DNA from: Candidatus Gallitreponema excrementavium
Lineage (GTDB): Bacteria; Spirochaetota; Spirochaetia; Treponematales; Treponemataceae
Assembly: GCA_017694795.1 (NCBI GenBank)
Contig: JADIMM010000037.1
Coordinates: forward strand, 1-58,280
Length of the DNA: 58,280 bases
Direction of reading: 5' to 3'
The position numbers were made by a program, and so were the translations under genes. This document shows positions 44,010-52,206 of this stretch, piece after piece; the first letter of the stretch is position 1, and each line of letters opens with the position of its first letter. Below the pieces are notes generated by a model. The model did no database searches. It had not been told where the DNA came from and saw only the letters and a program-made list of their open reading frames with translations.

Positions 44010-46394
44010 TTATCTTTCAGTATACTTTGAAAATTCTTCCAGTTTTTTCCAGACAAGAAAGTTAAAGCTTCCTTCCGGGAACCGGCCCTTATCATCAGCA
44101 ATTCCGGCATTCATTCCGGTCATTATTTCTATTCCTTCGTCAATATTTGAAATTGCCCAGATATGGAAGTTTCCGGCGGCAACAGCCTCCTGGACTTTTT
44201 CTGCCAGGACAAGGTTTTCTTTATTTCTGAAAGGAATAACGACTCCCTGGGTTCCGGTCAGGCCTCTTAAATTGCATACATCAAAAAAACCCTCAATTTT
44301 TTCCGAAATACCTCCTACCGGTTGAACCTGCCCCATCTGATTCAAACTCCCGGTAACTGCAATATCCTGCCTTACCGGAATTCCTGTAAGGGAAGAAAGC
44401 AGTGCAAACAATTCAGCACAGGAAGCGGAGTCCCCGTCTACCAGGGTGTAAGACTGTTCAAAACAGATTGTACTGGTAAGCCGCAATGGATTTGTACCGG
44501 CATACCGCCCTCTTAACAATCCCTGGATGATATACAAAGCCTTGTCATATATTTCGCCGGAAAGACCGGATTCTCCTTCAACATTTATCAGCCCTTTCTT
44601 TCCGGGGGCAGTCCTTGCACTTATTGCAACCGGAATACCAAAAGAGTAATACCCCCTGTCAAGGACGGCAAGCCCGTTGGCAATTCCCACAGCCTTTCCC
44701 GAAACCGAGATTATAACTTCGTCTGCCATAACAGTTTCAAGAAATTTTTCTTTAGGCAGCCTGGAAAAATACTGCTTTTTACTCAGGGCCTCTTTTACTG
44801 CCTCTGCGGTTATACGGGGCAGATTCATTCTTCTGGCAAAAAAATCACTTTCAACAAGCAGGTCTGCAATTTTTGTGAACCGGGTTGTAAGCCTTTTCCG
44901 GTACTCAGATAAAGCAGCCCCATAACGGATGATTTTTGCCAGAGCCCCGTCATCCGGAGAAAGCAGGTTATTCTTTTTTGTATAAGTTTCGGCGAAAGAA
45001 ATGTACTGCCCCATGGCCTCTTCGGTTCTTTCCATGGAAGAATCAAATTCCACATTTATCTTAAACAACTTCTGAAAATCTGCATCTTCGTTGTATAAAA
45101 TATCATAAGTCTGATCCCCTCCGATTGCCACGACCTTTACACTTGAGCTGAGTTTCTCCGGTTTTATAGTACTTGCCGCCTGGGAACTCATAGGAGGAGA
45201 CTGAATTTCTATCTCTCCGGAAAGCAGGACCCGCTTTAAATACTCCCAAACACCTTCTTCCTGTATGATGTCTTTTATGCGCAGAATAAGATACCCTCCC
45301 CTTGCACGGTGAAGGGCTCCGGGCCTGAGTCTTAAATGCCCGTTTTCCGGGTTTTCCCGTCCGTTCTGGCATGGTTCTATCGTACCAAAAAGGTTAACAA
45401 AGGTCGGAAGCTCCTCCTGTATTATGGGAAGACCAGACTGTTTACTGTTATCACAGAATAAATTTACCTGGTACCTGGAAACATTTTTTCTTTTCTTTTC
45501 TTCTATTTCCTGATTCATAAAAAAATCTATGTGTTTTAGGATATCAGCCTTTATGTTTTCTATGTACCCGGCAATTTTTTCCCCATAATTTTTATTTAAA
45601 AGTGTTGAAAAAGCTTTTTCTATGAACGGACGGGCAAATTTCTGTTTAAGCTCAAATTCCTTGTACTCATTTTCTTTATTTTTTTCGTTTATGTCTGAAG
45701 AAAGCAGGGATAAAAGTTCAACCTGATGAAAATATTCATTTTTTGTTGTTTCCCACTGGGTCTGGGAAATTTTTCCTTTTTCCATCAAATCAGACAAATC
45801 ATTGAAAGAAACCTTTTTCCCTTTGTAAAGTGGAAATAAATCCAAACCACCGTCCTCCAAATCATCAAGAATGAAACCGTTCTTTACTGCCTCATCCTGG
45901 AACTTTTCCATCATTTTATTGTGTTCAGAAGACATTTCTTCTAAAAGTTTCTTTTTTGAAAGAAGGAAGGAATCGTCCTTGTTTATTGCCAGAGTTTTAT
46001 TCCTGATTTCTTCCAAGGCTTTTTCCAAAAGTTCCTTAAAAATCCTTCCTTCTCCGGCTTTAAAGCTCAGAGCTTCCGGTTGGAGGGGGTTTTCAAAATT
46101 GTAAACATATAAAATATCTTCAAGGCACAGGTTTTCACGGGGCATTTCTTTTAAGAGCTCAAAAAGTGCAGTCCTGCGGCCTGTACCGGGGCTTCCCATA
46201 ATAAAAATATTATATCCTTGAATACTTATTCCCAGCCCGGTACGCAGGGCTTCTAAAGCCCTGTCCTGCCCTATAACGGCTCTGGAAAGATTAAAATCCC
46301 TCAGTCTGCCCACTTCCTCCGGGGTAATAGAAAATTCCACATCTGCCTTCAACAACTCATATTTATCTATTTCGCTAATAAACCTTTCATCCAT
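44010..46394 (-). CDS. Lon-like AAA+ serine protease
   Basis: 794 residues. An N-terminal AAA part has GSPGTGRRTALFELL, where the Walker A Lys is Arg, as is common in this LonB-like family (COG1067). A long coiled insertion spans about 130-290. The C-terminal S16 domain carries the catalytic Ser in LVDGDSASCAELFALLSSL and Lys in QPVGGISEKIEGFFDVC. It is distinct from ordinary Lon, which has an N-terminal substrate domain. The substrate is unknown. GAGGG lies eight bases before the ATG, and AT-rich divergent promoters separate it from the gene at 46.5 kb. Confidence 0.88.
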   Translation of the reverse strand: MDERFISEIDKYELLKADVEFSITPEEVGRLRDFNLSRAVIGQDRALEALRTGLGISIQGYNIFIMGSPGTGRRTALFELLKEMPRENLCLEDILYVYNFENPLQPEALSFKAGEGRIFKELLEKALEEIRNKTLAINKDDSFLLSKKKLLEEMSSEHNKMMEKFQDEAVKNGFILDDLEDGGLDLFPLYKGKKVSFNDLSDLMEKGKISQTQWETTKNEYFHQVELLSLLSSDINEKNKENEYKEFELKQKFARPFIEKAFSTLLNKNYGEKIAGYIENIKADILKHIDFFMNQEIEEKKRKNVSRYQVNLFCDNSKQSGLPIIQEELPTFVNLFGTIEPCQNGRENPENGHLRLRPGALHRARGGYLILRIKDIIQEEGVWEYLKRVLLSGEIEIQSPPMSSQAASTIKPEKLSSSVKVVAIGGDQTYDILYNEDADFQKLFKINVEFDSSMERTEEAMGQYISFAETYTKKNNLLSPDDGALAKIIRYGAALSEYRKRLTTRFTKIADLLVESDFFARRMNLPRITAEAVKEALSKKQYFSRLPKEKFLETVMADEVIISVSGKAVGIANGLAVLDRGYYSFGIPVAISARTAPGKKGLINVEGESGLSGEIYDKALYIIQGLLRGRYAGTNPLRLTSTICFEQSYTLVDGDSASCAELFALLSSLTGIPVRQDIAVTGSLNQMGQVQPVGGISEKIEGFFDVCNLRGLTGTQGVVIPFRNKENLVLAEKVQEAVAAGNFHIWAISNIDEGIEIMTGMNAGIADDKGRFPEGSFNFLVWKKLEEFSKYTER

Positions 46395-46443
46395 ATTTCA
46401 AGCCCTCTACTATATGTTTTCTATAAATTATAGTATACTACGG

Positions 46444-46449
46444 TATAAT
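46444..46449 (+). promoter_or_regulatory. -10 box of the gene at 46478
   Basis: TATAAT lies 28 bases before the GTG start, which itself has a GGAG site. The region 46395-46477 also holds reverse-strand AT-rich sequence likely to drive the Lon-like gene. Confidence 0.45.
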
Positions 46450-46477
46450 CTTTTTTTATATTTTTTTTGGAGTTCCT

Positions 46478-47674
46478 GTGACTGATTTTTTTGTTTCCCA
46501 ATTCATTACCCTTATTTTGATTTTAGTCTATCTGGTAAAACCATTTTTTAAAAGTTTTTCACGGACTCCCGGATTGGAATTTTTTCCTGCAATTGCCTTT
46601 TTTCTACAAATTCTGATAGTCCTTGGACAGGGATTTGGAATTGACGAATCTTTTTACTTTTTTCTTTCATTTTTGGTCTTTTTACTTTCCCTTCCCAGAC
46701 TTATAAGGCTGAATTCGAATTTAAAAACGGACTGGTATTCCAGATTCAGTATCGGTGCAAATATCTTTTTTATTGTCATCTCTGTTTTTCTTTTAACAGT
46801 CCTGTTTTTTAACAGCCCATGCAATCCTCCTGAGCTCAGTACTCCTGAGACGGCAATAGAAGAATCCGGATATTTCTACGAAACAAAATGGGGAGGATAT
46901 TCCCTGGAAAAAGAGGATACTTTTCAAATGCCTGCAGGAATCTATACTATATGGTATCCGGAAAATCCAGGGACAAAAAAGATTCCTGTAATTCTTTATG
47001 TACAGCAGCCTGGAAGCTCCCAGTCACCTAGAAGAACAGCATCGTCGGTTTTGGCAGGAAACGGATATTTTGTAGCAACCGCAGAATTTTTTGATTCGGA
47101 TAAATTTTACTCTGCACCGTTGATGAGGAGCAGTTTTTTAAGGCCATTGATTCTGCAATGGGAACTCGTACTTTTTAACAACCAGTTTTCGATTTCCATT
47201 GAGGAAGGAATCTTTCAGGGACAATACAAGATTAAAGGCTTAAAACGCCTTTTAAGTGTTCTCCAGGTAAAGGAGGATATTCCTCTCATTAATACAGAAA
47301 ATTTCTTTTACCTGTTGGAGGGAAACGCCGTTCCCCTTATAAACGAACCTGATTTTTCGGATTTTATGGGTGCTGTGATTCTGCCTTTCGATGAATTTGA
47401 AACAGAACACAGAATCTTAAAACTGAATCCCAGGGATGGGTTTCCTGTGGATTTTGATTCATACAATATTCTTTCCCTGGAGGAAAAAGACTCAAAAACC
47501 ACGGCTTTTGGTGAATGCGAGCTTTACAGTCCTCTTTTTTCAACTTTTGCAGGTACAATGCGGGATAAAAAAGGTGAAAGGGCTCAGTTTATAGGCCAAA
47601 AAATCAGGGTGTTTTTTGATGCAATACTGCAAAAAGAACAATCCGGCAACAAACATCAACAACAGGGGGCTTAA
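46478..47674 (+). CDS. Membrane protein with degenerate alpha/beta-hydrolase-like domain
   Basis: 398 residues, GTG start with GGAG upstream. Four hydrophobic helices fill the first 115 residues. The outer part contains IYTIWYPENPGTKKIPVILY, then RRTASSVLAGNGYFVATAEF, a pattern like the entry to PAF-acetylhydrolase-type alpha/beta hydrolases (WYP, then the strand before the oxyanion loop). The usual HG after the strand is replaced by QQPGSS, and no G-x-S-x-G nucleophile elbow was found, so catalysis is doubtful. It abuts the Nif3-like gene (stop directly followed by its ATG), suggesting coupled translation. Confidence 0.6.
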   Translation: MTDFFVSQFITLILILVYLVKPFFKSFSRTPGLEFFPAIAFFLQILIVLGQGFGIDESFYFFLSFLVFLLSLPRLIRLNSNLKTDWYSRFSIGANIFFIVISVFLLTVLFFNSPCNPPELSTPETAIEESGYFYETKWGGYSLEKEDTFQMPAGIYTIWYPENPGTKKIPVILYVQQPGSSQSPRRTASSVLAGNGYFVATAEFFDSDKFYSAPLMRSSFLRPLILQWELVLFNNQFSISIEEGIFQGQYKIKGLKRLLSVLQVKEDIPLINTENFFYLLEGNAVPLINEPDFSDFMGAVILPFDEFETEHRILKLNPRDGFPVDFDSYNILSLEEKDSKTTAFGECELYSPLFSTFAGTMRDKKGERAQFIGQKIRVFFDAILQKEQSGNKHQQQGA

Positions 47675-48439
47675 ATGAATTTTACGACAAAACAGCTGGA
47701 TAAATATTTTAAGGAGATATTGAATATTGAAAATTTTCCCGGTGACCCGTCCCAGAATGGATTGCAAGTTGATAACGACGGTGCTCCGGTAAAAAAGGTA
47801 GCCTTTGCGGTTGACGCTTCGATGGAGACTTTTAAAAGGGCAAAAGAATCAGGTGCTGACATGGTTTTTGTCCACCATGGGTTGTTATGGGGGATAAGCC
47901 AACCACTGACAGGAATTTACTACCAGAGGATAAAATTCCTCATGGAAAACAATATTGCCCTTTATGCCTGCCATCTTCCTCTTGATGCCCATCCTGAACT
48001 TGGAAATAATGCTTCCATAGCAAAAAAACTTGAACTTATTGAAACTGAACCATTCTGCTCCTGGAGGGGCTACCTTATCGGGGTTAAAGGCAGGCTCCCG
48101 GAAGAAATGACACCGGAAGAAATTCTGCAAAAAGCCTTTCCGGGAAGAAAAACGGTACAGGGATTGTTCAAGTTCGGCAAAGAGAAAAACCTCACAGTCG
48201 GGATTGTGTCCGGCGGGGCAGCAGAAGATGTTTACCAGGCAATAGACCAGGGATTGGACATCTACATTACAGGAGAATCCTCCCATGAAATTTATCACCC
48301 ATGTCAGGAAAACAAAATTAACTTTCTTGCCGCCGGCCACTACGAAACCGAAACCGGGGGTGTAAAAAATGCAGCAGCAAAATTGGGACTTGATACAGGA
48401 ATAGAGACAGTTTTTATTGATATACCTACAAATCAATAA
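47675..48439 (+). CDS. Nif3-like dinuclear metal-centre protein
   Basis: 254 residues. Matches the Nif3/YbgI family: FPGDPSQNGLQVDN, VAFAVDASMETFKRAKE, FVHHGLLWGISQ (metal-binding His pair), YACHLPLDAHPELGNNASIA, SGGAAEDVYQAIDQGLDIYI and FLAAGHYETETGGVKNAA (third metal block). Members are ring-forming proteins with two metal ions; some are annotated as GTP cyclohydrolase type 2 homologues, but the physiological role is not settled. AGGGGG precedes the ATG. Its 3' end overlaps the converging signalling gene by 14 bases. Confidence 0.9.
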   Translation: MNFTTKQLDKYFKEILNIENFPGDPSQNGLQVDNDGAPVKKVAFAVDASMETFKRAKESGADMVFVHHGLLWGISQPLTGIYYQRIKFLMENNIALYACHLPLDAHPELGNNASIAKKLELIETEPFCSWRGYLIGVKGRLPEEMTPEEILQKAFPGRKTVQGLFKFGKEKNLTVGIVSGGAAEDVYQAIDQGLDIYITGESSHEIYHPCQENKINFLAAGHYETETGGVKNAAAKLGLDTGIETVFIDIPTNQ

Positions 48440-50621
48440 TACCGTTTTCCTCTTTTATCATATTTATAAACTGGCGGGCAAGCACAGGGTCAAACTGGGT
48501 TCCGCTGCAACGCTCGATTTCTTTTAAGGCGTCTTTAACGACGACAGCATTCTGGTAGGATCTTCCCCTTACCATTACTTCAAAGCTGTCTATCAAGGCG
48601 ATGATTCTTGCGTTTTTAGATATATTTTCCCCTGAAATTCCGTCAGGATAGCCTCTTCCGTCATATCTCTCATGGTGTTGCCTTACACAAAGGGCAACTT
48701 CCTCGGGAAGATTGGAAGAAATACAAATTTTATACCCTATCAGAGTATGTTTTTTAACCTCTTCAAATTCTTCCTGGGTCAAACCGGTATTTTTTGACAG
48801 TATTTCCTGGGAAACCCCTACTTTTCCAATATCATGAAGGACGGCAGAAAGCACCAGGGAATTAACCTCATTTTCATCCAAATTAATATATTTTGCAAAC
48901 CGGATGGCAATTGACTGCATTCTGGTAACATGTTCATTGGACTCATAATTTTTTTCAAAGAGCATATTTTTCAGCGTTTCAAGATATTTATATCTGTGGG
49001 TATTTACAACCAGATATTTCTGATTGTTCATATTTTCTTCTGCCCTGCGAATTAATTTTACCAAATCAACATTTTCACCTTTTGAAAATGCATATCCAAA
49101 AGAGACGGAAACGGGGCATTCTTCAATAGTGAGAACGTTAACCTCATTCTGAAAATCCCTCACCTTTCTCGAAACTTCTTCTGCGGTATAATTTATACCG
49201 ATAACTGCAAATTCATCGCTTCCCCAGCGGGAACAAAGGCAATCCTTAAACTTTTCTTTTACTATTTCTGCAACCTTAATGAGGACCTTATCTCCTGTTG
49301 CATACCCGAAAGTATCGTTTGTCATTTTAAGTCCGTTAATATCAAAAGTTGCCACAAAGATAAAGTCATCCACATCAAAAATATGCTCAATGCTGAACAC
49401 GTCTATATACTGTCTGTTGTAAACACCTGTAAGACTATCATGGGTTGTCATATATTCAAGTTTTTTAGCTTTTTGAACCTTTTCCGTCTGGTCAAAAGCT
49501 GTGCAAAGAACCCGGACAACCTCTCCGTTTGTTTTTATCGGATACATGGCAACAATAAAATTCTTTGTTTTTCCGTTTATTTCTGCCTCCGTTTCATACC
49601 TTTCAGGTTCTCCCTGACTAAAAATCCTTTTATATTTTTCTGTATACTCTTTTGCAACCCCGGTTCCATAAATTTCATCGTATCTTTTGCCGGAAGGATC
49701 TGTCCCTACTTCAAAATCCGAAATATATTGGGAATTACACCTTTCAAGTACAAATTCACCGTCTTCTGTCCTGGTAGTAATCCACATACTTTCGATGGAC
49801 AGGTTGAAAGCCGTATTGTATTCTTCCAAAAGCCGGTGGTTTTCTTTCTGCAACTGAACCTTATCAGTTATATCCAGGGAAAATAAGAAAATACTTATCA
49901 GCCTGTCCTGGGAATAAACCGGTGTTTTCAGTGTATATAAAACCATATCCCGGTCAAATTTCTTTACATAGTTTATTTCTTCCAAAGGTGCAAAATTTGT
50001 CTCAAAATATTCAAATGAATCCAAGGCTTTGCGGTATGAGTTTGGCGAAAGTATGTTTTCGAGAGACCGTCCGACTATTTCCTCTGGTTTTTTTTTATAA
50101 AGTCTTGCAGTCCTGTCGTTGCACCTGGTTGCTATAATCTGACCATCTGCATTTTTTTCGGTACACATAAGCATACAGGGACTTGTATGGAAAAGTGCGT
50201 TGTATTCCATAAGAGAAGATTTATAATGCTGGATTGTCAAATCCTGTTCCGTATTGTCAAACAAAATCACCAGAAGGTATTTCAGTTTTTCTTTAGAAGG
50301 ATTATGAAAAAAACATTTGGATTTTACTGAAAATGTATAATCCTTTGCTTCATTGGATGTCCTGAAAATAAACGAAAAAGGTATTTCTGTCTGGAAATTT
50401 TCTTCCAGGATATCCGAAAGAATCCCTATGTTTTCCAACGGTAAATCTTTTACCAATTTTCCTGAAATATCATCCGCATTAAGTCCTAAAACCTTATAAA
50501 ACTCTTCGTTACAAGACGCTACTTTAAGACCGCTGTTTCTTTCCTTGTGCAAAAGCATAACCGGAGAAGGTATATTCTGCCATATTCCGTTATCAATTAT
50601 GTCATCTACATATTTATCCAA
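48426..50621 (-). CDS. PAS-PAS-PAS-GGDEF-HD-GYP signalling protein
   Basis: 731 residues. Three PAS-like sensor modules lie at about 10-130, 140-255 and 265-385 (CNEEFYKVLGLNADDISGK, CNDRTARLYKKKPEEIVGR, CNSQYISDFEVG). A diguanylate-cyclase-like domain follows (TTHDSLTGVYNRQYID; the GGDEF site reads WGSDEF). The C-terminal HD-GYP domain is complete (LHDIGKVGVSQEIL, KKHTLIGYKICISS, RQHHERYDGRGYPDG) and should hydrolyse cyclic di-GMP. The altered GGDEF site may be inactive or regulatory. TTG start with GAGG seven bases upstream. No membrane segment is seen, so it is a cytoplasmic sensor. Confidence 0.9.
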   Translation of the reverse strand: MDKYVDDIIDNGIWQNIPSPVMLLHKERNSGLKVASCNEEFYKVLGLNADDISGKLVKDLPLENIGILSDILEENFQTEIPFSFIFRTSNEAKDYTFSVKSKCFFHNPSKEKLKYLLVILFDNTEQDLTIQHYKSSLMEYNALFHTSPCMLMCTEKNADGQIIATRCNDRTARLYKKKPEEIVGRSLENILSPNSYRKALDSFEYFETNFAPLEEINYVKKFDRDMVLYTLKTPVYSQDRLISIFLFSLDITDKVQLQKENHRLLEEYNTAFNLSIESMWITTRTEDGEFVLERCNSQYISDFEVGTDPSGKRYDEIYGTGVAKEYTEKYKRIFSQGEPERYETEAEINGKTKNFIVAMYPIKTNGEVVRVLCTAFDQTEKVQKAKKLEYMTTHDSLTGVYNRQYIDVFSIEHIFDVDDFIFVATFDINGLKMTNDTFGYATGDKVLIKVAEIVKEKFKDCLCSRWGSDEFAVIGINYTAEEVSRKVRDFQNEVNVLTIEECPVSVSFGYAFSKGENVDLVKLIRRAEENMNNQKYLVVNTHRYKYLETLKNMLFEKNYESNEHVTRMQSIAIRFAKYINLDENEVNSLVLSAVLHDIGKVGVSQEILSKNTGLTQEEFEEVKKHTLIGYKICISSNLPEEVALCVRQHHERYDGRGYPDGISGENISKNARIIALIDSFEVMVRGRSYQNAVVVKDALKEIERCSGTQFDPVLARQFINMIKEENGIIDL

Positions 50622-50659
50622 AATTCAACCTCATAAATACATTTTATAACATAAATAAA

Positions 50660-50688
50660 TTAATAAAAACATTATATCATGATATAAT
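50660..50688 (+). promoter_or_regulatory. Promoter-like hexamers directly upstream of the lipoprotein at 50695
   Basis: TATAAT (50683-50688) with TTAATA 17 bases before it. The box ends six bases before the ATG and overlaps the palindrome TTATATCATGATATAA. Confidence 0.5.
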
Positions 50689-50694
50689 CCCAAT

Positions 50695-51306
50695 ATGAAA
50701 AAAATATTTATTATTATTTGTTTAATTCTGGTAATAATTTCCGGGTTTTTAATCTGCTGTACAAATAAACAGAAAGAAAAGATTTCTGCCCTGGAAAGCT
50801 CAATAAGTGAGTTAAAGAAGGAAATATTGATTTCCACCTTTGTAATTACCCAAAAAACAGATTCTGAAATCTCCATGAAAATCCGGCTTTTTGACTACGG
50901 AGGAAGAGAAATCTGCACATTTCCGGTAAAAATTCCCGGTACACAGATTTACTTTGATACGGAACTGGTGAATTACGAGGAAAAAGGCTATTATCTTGCA
51001 TTTCCTTCAAAAATATATTCTGATAAAGTCCCCCCTGCCGGGGGAATCAGCCTTTATGAGTTTTACACAGGAAAAGAGAATTTTCCCCTTAATTATTCCA
51101 ACAGTCCTTTTGACAGTGACGAAGAAAAAGATTTTATCACTCGTATTTTTAATTCTGTAAAGCAAGGCAAAAATATAAACAGCAAAAGTTTTGGCAGCTC
51201 CGTACATGAACCGGTTTTTCTCCCCGGTTTTATTATTAACCAACCTTATTCTGTGATTTACCGGCCTTTGAAAGGCGGAATAGAACTTATGGAGGCAGGG
51301 TTTTAA
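50695..51306 (+). CDS. Putative lipoprotein, first of a related pair
   Basis: 203 residues. The signal peptide ends in a Cys pair (SGFLICCTN), a plausible lipobox. A short coiled stretch (KISALESSISELKKEI) leads into a beta-rich domain with MKIRLFDYGGREICTFPVKI, then FDTELVNYEEKGYYLAFPSKIYSDKVPPAGGISLYEF. The same pattern (I-x-F/L-F-D-Y-x-G-x-E, then I-Y/F-S-D-x-x-P-P-x-x-G-I) is found in the next gene, which begins on the next base. No Shine-Dalgarno sequence is seen. Function unknown; both products are probably on the periplasmic side. Confidence 0.65.
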   Translation: MKKIFIIICLILVIISGFLICCTNKQKEKISALESSISELKKEILISTFVITQKTDSEISMKIRLFDYGGREICTFPVKIPGTQIYFDTELVNYEEKGYYLAFPSKIYSDKVPPAGGISLYEFYTGKENFPLNYSNSPFDSDEEKDFITRIFNSVKQGKNINSKSFGSSVHEPVFLPGFIINQPYSVIYRPLKGGIELMEAGF

Positions 51307-52206
51307 ATGATACCTGAACAGATTTTAAATTTCTTGAACTTATTAAGCAGGGGGATTCTGGCACTTTTTACAAGCCTTAAAGGACTAATCATTATTGCCT
51401 CTGCCCTGTTAGTTTGGCTGGTAATATCCCTTACATTCGAAATCCTGCAGCAAAAAAGACTGGCTGCTGCCGGAAACACAAAATTAAATTGGTTTGAAAT
51501 CTTTATACGCTCTTTAAAAATGTTTACCGAAAAACTTTTTGCAGTTTCAACCTATTTACCTGTTGTCATAATGACAATCTTTATTGCCCTGGGAATTTCC
51601 GCCTTAACACAATCAGTATTCCAAATTAAAGACTTTGTAGATAATACAAAAAAAATCCAGGAGTTGAATACTGCTCTAAAACACCTTGACAGACAATACC
51701 AAACCGCAAAAATAAGGGTTGAAAATATTACCGGGGAAAATTTATACCTTAAAATCAGCTTTTACGACTTTTATGGAAAAGAAGTTAAAACACAGCTTGT
51801 AAAATTAAAAGGCAGGGAATTCTTTATCGATTCCCTGGTATGTAATTTTCAATATTCACAGATAGAAAATGGCGAGAAAATAAATCTCACAATTCCATAT
51901 AAGATTTTTTCCGACCAAATCCCTCCGGAAAAGGGGATAAACCTTCTGGGAACAGATTCAGAAGGAATTCCTTTTGTCTACAAGAGGAATCCAGAGGATT
52001 TATACGGTATAACCGAGTCCGAGTTTTCCGAAACATTAAAAACTCTCGCAGAAATACTGGAAAGTGACAAAGCCGCAAAAGAAAAAGGTATAATCAGAAG
52101 TATCTACGGCAATGCAATCCACAAAAGGCCTGAAACTCCCGGTGAAGAATTTATTCTCTGGACTCTTCAGTCTGGAGGTTTGAATCTTGCCCCTCCTGCA
52201 CTTTAA
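51307..52206 (+). CDS. Membrane protein, second of the related pair
   Basis: 299 residues. Two hydrophobic helices (about 12-40 and 75-100) precede a coiled stretch (KIQELNTALKHLDRQYQTAK) and the same outer domain as the gene before: LKISFYDFYGKEVKTQLVKL, then IPYKIFSDQIPPEKGINLL. The end (HKRPETPGEEFILWTLQSGG) parallels the first protein's end. The ATG follows the TAA of the first gene without a gap. Possible gene duplication with different anchoring; the two may form a complex. Its last 56 bases overlap the converging gene. Confidence 0.65.
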   Translation: MIPEQILNFLNLLSRGILALFTSLKGLIIIASALLVWLVISLTFEILQQKRLAAAGNTKLNWFEIFIRSLKMFTEKLFAVSTYLPVVIMTIFIALGISALTQSVFQIKDFVDNTKKIQELNTALKHLDRQYQTAKIRVENITGENLYLKISFYDFYGKEVKTQLVKLKGREFFIDSLVCNFQYSQIENGEKINLTIPYKIFSDQIPPEKGINLLGTDSEGIPFVYKRNPEDLYGITESEFSETLKTLAEILESDKAAKEKGIIRSIYGNAIHKRPETPGEEFILWTLQSGGLNLAPPAL

